Below are positions 5,994 through 9,666 of a stretch of DNA of 9,666 nt, piece by piece (the stretch's first letter is position 1; every line of letters starts with the position of its first letter). The stretch is taken from NCBI GenBank assembly GCA_902797915.1, contig CADBUK010000132.1, positions 1-9,666 on the forward strand, written 5' to 3'. The DNA is from Oscillospiraceae bacterium. GTDB taxonomy: Bacteria > Bacillota > Clostridia > Oscillospirales > Acutalibacteraceae. A program made the translations under genes and the position numbers. The notes beneath the pieces are model-generated. The model ran no database searches, was not told the DNA's origin, and saw only the letters and a list, made by a program, of their open reading frames with translations.

Positions 5994-6268
5994 TTATCCG
6001 ACTCCGATACATTCGCCGCTTGGTGCAAACGAATAATTTTCGCCGTCTATAATATAATCGCCGTCCGCATACATCATCGGATATTCGGGGTCGAAATAAT
6101 ACAGTTTACCGCTTAAATTCAGCCAGCCTGTCTGAAGCGGGCCGCCGCCGGTAATATAGAACCAGGATTTGTATGTTATGCCGTAGTTCCAGGATTTTCG
6201 GTCAGTGCATACCAGCCTTCTTTAGTAACAACCGCGCCGTCCTTGCCAACATAATTCCGTATTCCGCC
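5994..6268 (-). pseudogene. Frameshifted, 5'-truncated remnant of a cell-wall-binding repeat protein
   Basis: Read on the minus strand, the space between the YhgE/Pip stop and the terminator encodes recognisable CW-repeat protein in two frames. From 6268 one frame reads NYVGKDGAVVTKEGWYALTE and then hits a TAA at 6178-6176. A second frame, overlapping near 6195-6212, reads TDRKSWNYGITYKSWFYI, then TGGGPLQTGWLNLSGKLYYF, and continues through FDPEYPMMYADG and PSGECIGVG to a TAA at 5996-5994. Joining them needs a single indel around 6195-6212. No start codon, ribosome binding site or signal peptide precedes it, because the 5' part is replaced by the end of the YhgE/Pip gene. It is most likely the C-terminal 85-90 residues of a lost gene. 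A sequencing error could explain the frameshift but not the missing N-terminus. Confidence 0.8.
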
Positions 6269-6273
6269 TTTTT

Positions 6274-8412
6274 TTAGAATAAGTCTGTTTTTTCAATTCT
6301 CTTTTCAAAGAAGCGAACGGGCTTTTTAACCAAAAACTTAACGCCCGTGCCTACAACCAGGCCTACAACGATGTAAGCGCAGAGTTTAAGCAGCCAAATC
6401 CAGTAGTTGTTGCCGTAAGGTCCGCAGACGCATTCCCTCATAGCCTCAATAAGAAACGTGAAGGGCATATACGGGTTAAGCACTCTGAAGAAATTCGGCA
6501 CAACGTCAATCGGGAAGGTACCGCCAGAACCGCCTATCTGAATAACAAGGAAGATAATGCCGATTGCCTTGCCTATATCGCCGAAAGCAAAGGTTACCGA
6601 GTAGATGAAAACGGTAAACGCAATCGCCGCCACAACGCCCGCAAGCATATACTTGAACGGCATGTAGCACTGTATTTTAAGGAAATACAAATCTCCTGCG
6701 CAGATGATGATTGACTGCGTAACAGAGAACAGCAGGAAGGTCATCAGTCTGCCGAAATAGCACTGGTAGGTTTTAACGTTCGGTCCGATTTCGTGCTTCT
6801 TTTTAACGTTGGTTTTCACAACGGCAATCAAAATCATACCGCCAACCCAGATTGCCAGCGTGCTGTAAAACGGCGCCATTGCGGAACCGTAATTGTCAAT
6901 ACCGTATACCTTTTCCGTTGTAACAATAACGGGGCAGGCAAGGAAGGCGCCAAGCTGTTCGGAATTTGTTCCCGTAACGTTCTGCAGGGTGTTAAGTATT
7001 TCGCTGTCCTGCAGGCTCTGCAGCTTATCCTTTAAATCGGTAAGCTGTGCCTTGGCGTTTGCTAACAGCGTGTTTACCGCGTCAACAAGCACTGCGCCGT
7101 TTTCCGCAGTGTCGTTAATTCCGCTTGCAAGCGCTTTTAACTGCGGCATCTGGCCGTTGAGGTCGGAAACCAAATCGCCTGTAACGGTCAGCATTTCTAT
7201 AACGGAAGCCAGCGTTTTGTCAAGCACGGGCTGAACGTTGCTGTTGTAATCGTTCTGAAAGCCCGTAATGTTTTTGGCAAGGGCTTTCATATCGGCGGTA
7301 ATCTTTTTAACCTCCGCTTCGGTTGTACCGCTTTCCATTTTGGTAAGCGAGTCGATTATGTCGTCCGCCGTTGTAATTGCGTCGCCAAGCCCGTCAATCA
7401 TTGCGTCAAGCTCGGGAATGTCAATTGAAAGGGAAGCCTTAACCGTTTCAAGCGTTGATTTTACGGATTCAAGCTCAGCCTTGTAAAACGCCATACCCTC
7501 AAGCGCGGTTGAAATTGCTTCGTTGCCCTTTTCGGTAACGTCGCCGCCCACGTCGTTAAGCGTGTTTGCGGTTTCGGTCAGCCCGCTTGCCGCCTTGCCA
7601 AGCGCGGTGTCTGCGGCGCTTGTAATTCCGCCCATACTCTTTTGCAGAATTTTTGCCATATCGGTTGTGTTTTCAAGCAGCTCGCCCGAGTTGTCAACAA
7701 CCTCGTTAAGACGGCTGCTGTTAACGGATTTTTCAAGCGTCTGGGCAATCTTCATAACGTTCTCAAAGCTGTCAATAGTGTTTTGGATGTTTGTAATGCC
7801 CGTAATTGCCGTGTCAAGCTTGCCCTGTAAATCGCTTACAACGTTAGCCTCGCCGCCCGCGGTTGTAGCCTCCGCCATAATATCTATAAGAGAGCTGACA
7901 ACGTTGATTACCGAGGTTACGAAGGATTCGTTAACCTCCTGCTGAATGGTCTGCACAACCTTATCCGTAATCTTTGTTGCAATCGCGTTTTTCTTTTCGT
8001 TTGCGTAATATGTAATCTGCGGCTGCTCAAAATTTGTTGAAATAATACTTGTCAGCGATTTTGAAAAGCCCCGCGGAATTTCAATTCCCGCGTAGTATTC
8101 GCCCGACTCTATGCCGTAAACCATTTGGTCGTACTCAACAAACTGCCAGTCGATTGCGTCGTTGCCCTTCAGGTTATCCTCAATCTGCGCGCCGACGTTA
8201 ATTTCAACGTCGCGGAACTTGAAGCCCTCGTCCGAAATAACGATTGCAACCTTCATATTGCCCGTTGCGCCGTAAGGGTCCCAGTTGGCAAAAATGTTAA
8301 ACCACGCGTAAAGCGAGGGCAGCACGGCAAGGCCCACTGCAAGAATAATCGCCATTGAGTTGGTAAAAATCTTTTTAATATCGCGCCTGAAAATTCTGAA
8401 AATATTTTTCAA
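6274..8412 (-). CDS. YhgE/Pip-family membrane protein (ABC-2-like permease domain)
   Basis: A 712-residue membrane protein of the YhgE/Pip (phage infection protein) family. Residues about 17-39 are the first TM helix within the typical N-terminus (RDIKKIFTN, then LPSLYAWFNIFANWDPY). Residues about 40-510 form a large extracytoplasmic region that includes a long coiled-coil-prone Leu/Thr/Asp-rich part (about 190-480). Five further TM helices (about 514-533, 556-580, 588-611, 613-633, 674-697) resemble ABC-2 transporter permeases and contain the signature IGGSGGTFPIDVVPNFF. The start is TTG: it overlaps the upstream stop as TTGA, has AGGAGG 7 bases before it, and gives the expected N-terminus, whereas the first ATG would cut into the first TM helix. 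Known roles are a phage receptor in lactococci; export functions are suspected. Its own substrate is unknown. A CW-repeat remnant abuts its 3' end. Confidence 0.93.
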   Translation of the reverse strand: MKNIFRIFRRDIKKIFTNSMAIILAVGLAVLPSLYAWFNIFANWDPYGATGNMKVAIVISDEGFKFRDVEINVGAQIEDNLKGNDAIDWQFVEYDQMVYGIESGEYYAGIEIPRGFSKSLTSIISTNFEQPQITYYANEKKNAIATKITDKVVQTIQQEVNESFVTSVINVVSSLIDIMAEATTAGGEANVVSDLQGKLDTAITGITNIQNTIDSFENVMKIAQTLEKSVNSSRLNEVVDNSGELLENTTDMAKILQKSMGGITSAADTALGKAASGLTETANTLNDVGGDVTEKGNEAISTALEGMAFYKAELESVKSTLETVKASLSIDIPELDAMIDGLGDAITTADDIIDSLTKMESGTTEAEVKKITADMKALAKNITGFQNDYNSNVQPVLDKTLASVIEMLTVTGDLVSDLNGQMPQLKALASGINDTAENGAVLVDAVNTLLANAKAQLTDLKDKLQSLQDSEILNTLQNVTGTNSEQLGAFLACPVIVTTEKVYGIDNYGSAMAPFYSTLAIWVGGMILIAVVKTNVKKKHEIGPNVKTYQCYFGRLMTFLLFSVTQSIIICAGDLYFLKIQCYMPFKYMLAGVVAAIAFTVFIYSVTFAFGDIGKAIGIIFLVIQIGGSGGTFPIDVVPNFFRVLNPYMPFTFLIEAMRECVCGPYGNNYWIWLLKLCAYIVVGLVVGTGVKFLVKKPVRFFEKRIEKTDLF

Positions 8413-8834
8413 TCCTCTTCCTCCTCTTCCTCGTATTCTTCGCCCTCGTTATCTATATCTTCAAGGAAAATGTCGTATTCGCCGAATTCAACCTGATTGT
8501 CATCCTCAAGGTAGGGAATAACCTTTGACTGAATCAAGTATTTTGAATAATCCGCAAGCACAAAAACAATTACGTCAAGGAAGATTACCAAAATCCACGC
8601 CTGCAGCCATTGCAGCTCGTGCCCCGTTCTGTGACTTACCGCAATTCCGATAAGCGTAAACAGCACGAAAAGCACCGCCGTTACAATCTTTGAAATGTTT
8701 AAAAAGCGGCAGCCTCGGTTAAAGTGAAAGATAATCTTTTCCTTCACGAATTTATATTTCATTATGATATGTTCTTCAACAGTGCGCTCGTCAACAACGG
8801 TGTTTTCGGCGTTGTTATTAATCGGCTCACTCAT
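8409..8834 (-). CDS. Small two-TM membrane protein with poly-acidic tail
   Basis: Unrecognised protein of 141 residues. A polar N-terminus (1-45), with a basic KYKFVKEKIIFHFNRGCR patch before the membrane, precedes two TM helices (about 47-68 and 77-96) joined by a short loop. A cytoplasm-style C-terminal region (97-141) follows and ends in a Glu/Asp-rich tail (about 118-141). The ATG at 8834 is preferred over an upstream TTG (8855) because GGGGTG precedes it at good distance. It is the first gene of an operon with the YhgE/Pip gene, overlapping it by four bases (TTGA), so it may be a partner or regulator of that protein. I see no enzymatic motif. Clear coding character comes from its length, ribosome binding site, promoter and overlap. 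Confidence 0.82.
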   Translation of the reverse strand: MSEPINNNAENTVVDERTVEEHIIMKYKFVKEKIIFHFNRGCRFLNISKIVTAVLFVLFTLIGIAVSHRTGHELQWLQAWILVIFLDVIVFVLADYSKYLIQSKVIPYLEDDNQVEFGEYDIFLEDIDNEGEEYEEEEEED

Positions 8835-8869
8835 TAAATCACCCCGTAAAGTCAAGTTGTCGGTATATA

Positions 8870-8898
8870 ATGATACTCTTATTTTTAAAAATAATCAA
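8870..8898 (-). promoter_or_regulatory. Promoter of the small membrane protein-YhgE/Pip operon
   Basis: On the minus strand TTGATT (8898-8893) and TATCAT (8875-8870) are separated by 17 bases, giving a transcription start near 8863 and a leader of about 30 bases before the ATG at 8834. The spacer is very A/T-rich. Confidence 0.7.
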
Positions 8899-8942
8899 GT
8901 TAAATCCGTTTATTTTATAATCTGTTAAAAATTGCCCGCAGT

Positions 8943-8971
8943 TTGACAAGCGGTTGTTTTAACATTATAAT
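8943..8971 (+). promoter_or_regulatory. Perfect consensus sigma-A promoter for the methyltransferase gene
   Basis: TTGACA (8943-8948), 17-base spacer, TATAAT (8966-8971): an exact consensus match, diverging from the YhgE/Pip operon promoter. Transcription should begin near 8978, about 30 bases before the start codon. Confidence 0.9.
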
Positions 8972-9007
8972 ATGTGTGTTAAACTTTAATTTGGGGGCGG
9001 CGTTCTT

Positions 9008-9666
9008 ATGGGACTAAAAGAATATATGTACTCAAAAAAGTTTTACAAAAGCTTTTCGGGCAGGGTTTACAGGCGCGTAACAAAAGCAATTGCGTCTGCT
9101 TATGACGCCGTGCTTGATTATAAAATCTGCAAAAAATCGCTTGTAAAATACGTTCCCTCGCCTTATCATGAAAGCAGGGGCTCAACGGGCAGCCAGTCCA
9201 CGCGCTACTGGTTTCTTGACGATATGTTCAGCGGCGCCGAATTCTCTGAGCAGGATAGGTTTATTGACATCGGCTGCGGCAAGGGCAGGGTGCTTGCCTA
9301 TATGATTAAGCTCGGCTTTAAGGGCGAAATCAACGGTGTTGAGCTTAACGGCGAAGTGGCGCAGTTCACTGCGGAATGGGCAAAGCGCTACAAAAACGTT
9401 AACGTTATTTCGGGCGACGCGTTTGAGCTTAACTATAATAATTATGACGTGTTTTTCCTCGGCAGACCGTTTTTGCCCGATATGTTCAAGCGGTTTGTTG
9501 AAAAGTTTGAAACGGAAATTGACCACCCCGTAAAGCTCTATTACTGGGTGGACCAGCAGAGCGGCGATTATCTTGACGACCGTGCGGGCTGGACCTTGGA
9601 GCGCAGAAAAAAGGTGTTTATGCACGGACCTCTCTGCCTCGCCCCCTGCCCGCAAAGATATTCAAT
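9008..9666 (+). CDS. Class I SAM-dependent methyltransferase (3' end outside window)
   Basis: An open frame from ATG at 9008 runs to the window edge without a stop (219 codons seen). GGGGGCGG lies 7 bases upstream of the ATG. The N-terminal about 50 residues are basic and aromatic and probably helical. Residues 86-95 read IDIGCGKGRV, the glycine-rich motif I that binds S-adenosylmethionine; GVELN (110-114) supplies the acidic residue expected at the end of strand 2, and GDAFEL (136-141) is the next SAM-contacting region. The post-motif segment YDVFFLGRPF (146-155) sits where amino-methyltransferases often have (N/D)PP(F/Y), but the exact motif is absent, so the substrate cannot be called. The visible sequence ends at PQRYS; the total length is probably only slightly greater. 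It is driven by its own consensus promoter. The substrate is unknown. Confidence 0.85.
   Translation, partial: MGLKEYMYSKKFYKSFSGRVYRRVTKAIASAYDAVLDYKICKKSLVKYVPSPYHESRGSTGSQSTRYWFLDDMFSGAEFSEQDRFIDIGCGKGRVLAYMIKLGFKGEINGVELNGEVAQFTAEWAKRYKNVNVISGDAFELNYNNYDVFFLGRPFLPDMFKRFVEKFETEIDHPVKLYYWVDQQSGDYLDDRAGWTLERRKKVFMHGPLCLAPCPQRYS

Noticed and set aside
5629..6012. 127-codon minus-strand open frame across the terminator and lipoprotein end
   Set aside because: It runs through a strong terminator hairpin and opposes the lipoprotein C-terminus; the real minus-strand signal here is the CW-repeat remnant in other frames.
7523..7945. 140-codon plus-strand open frame opposite the YhgE/Pip coiled coil
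   Set aside because: Its Ser/Val/Ala-rich hydrophobic sequence is what the reverse of a coiled-coil coding region gives; there is no promoter or ribosome binding site.
9182..9655. 157-codon minus-strand open frame at the right edge
   Set aside because: The plus strand of the same stretch encodes a methyltransferase with an intact SAM motif, a ribosome binding site and a consensus promoter.

Overview
The window looks like chromosomal DNA from a Gram-positive anaerobe of the class Clostridia, probably a gut member of the Oscillospirales/Ruminococcaceae. This is inferred from strong AGGAGG-type ribosome binding sites, consensus sigma-A promoters, choline/cell-wall-binding repeat proteins, a YhgE/Pip protein, a VTC-DUF4956-carbohydrate-binding lipoprotein operon, and a zinc-ligand form of ribosomal protein S18. 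Genus cannot be fixed from the sequence alone. There is no sign of phage, transposon, CRISPR array, tRNA or rRNA.

Layout from left to right. (1) Positions 2-1103, minus strand: the conserved rpsF-ssb-rpsR operon (S6, single-stranded DNA-binding protein, S18), driven by a perfect TTGACA-17-TATAAT promoter and preceded by a short structured leader. (2) 1125-2616, plus strand: a divergent promoter, a secreted protein made almost wholly of cell-wall-binding (CW_1-type) repeats, and a strong terminator. (3) 2659-5977, plus strand: a tight three-gene operon with overlapping ends. It encodes a VTC-domain (polyphosphate-polymerase-like) protein, a DUF4956 membrane protein, and a large beta-helix lipoprotein of the Cthe_2159 carbohydrate-binding family, and ends in an 11-bp terminator hairpin that can work in both directions. 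(4) 5994-6268, minus strand: a frameshifted, 5'-truncated remnant of a second cell-wall-binding repeat protein. (5) 6274-8898, minus strand: a two-gene operon of a small two-TM acidic-tailed membrane protein and a YhgE/Pip export-type membrane protein, translationally coupled through a TTGA overlap. (6) 8943-9666, plus strand: a perfect consensus promoter and a class I SAM-dependent methyltransferase that runs off the window.

Functionally the left edge is housekeeping (translation and replication). Most of the rest is cell-envelope related: a repeat protein expected to sit on the wall, a possible polyphosphate/phosphopolymer module coupled to a surface lipoprotein, and a YhgE/Pip membrane protein with a large extracytoplasmic coiled coil. 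The VTC-DUF4956-lipoprotein operon is the best candidate for a poorly described system. Its parts belong to recognised families, but the joint function is not established as far as I know.
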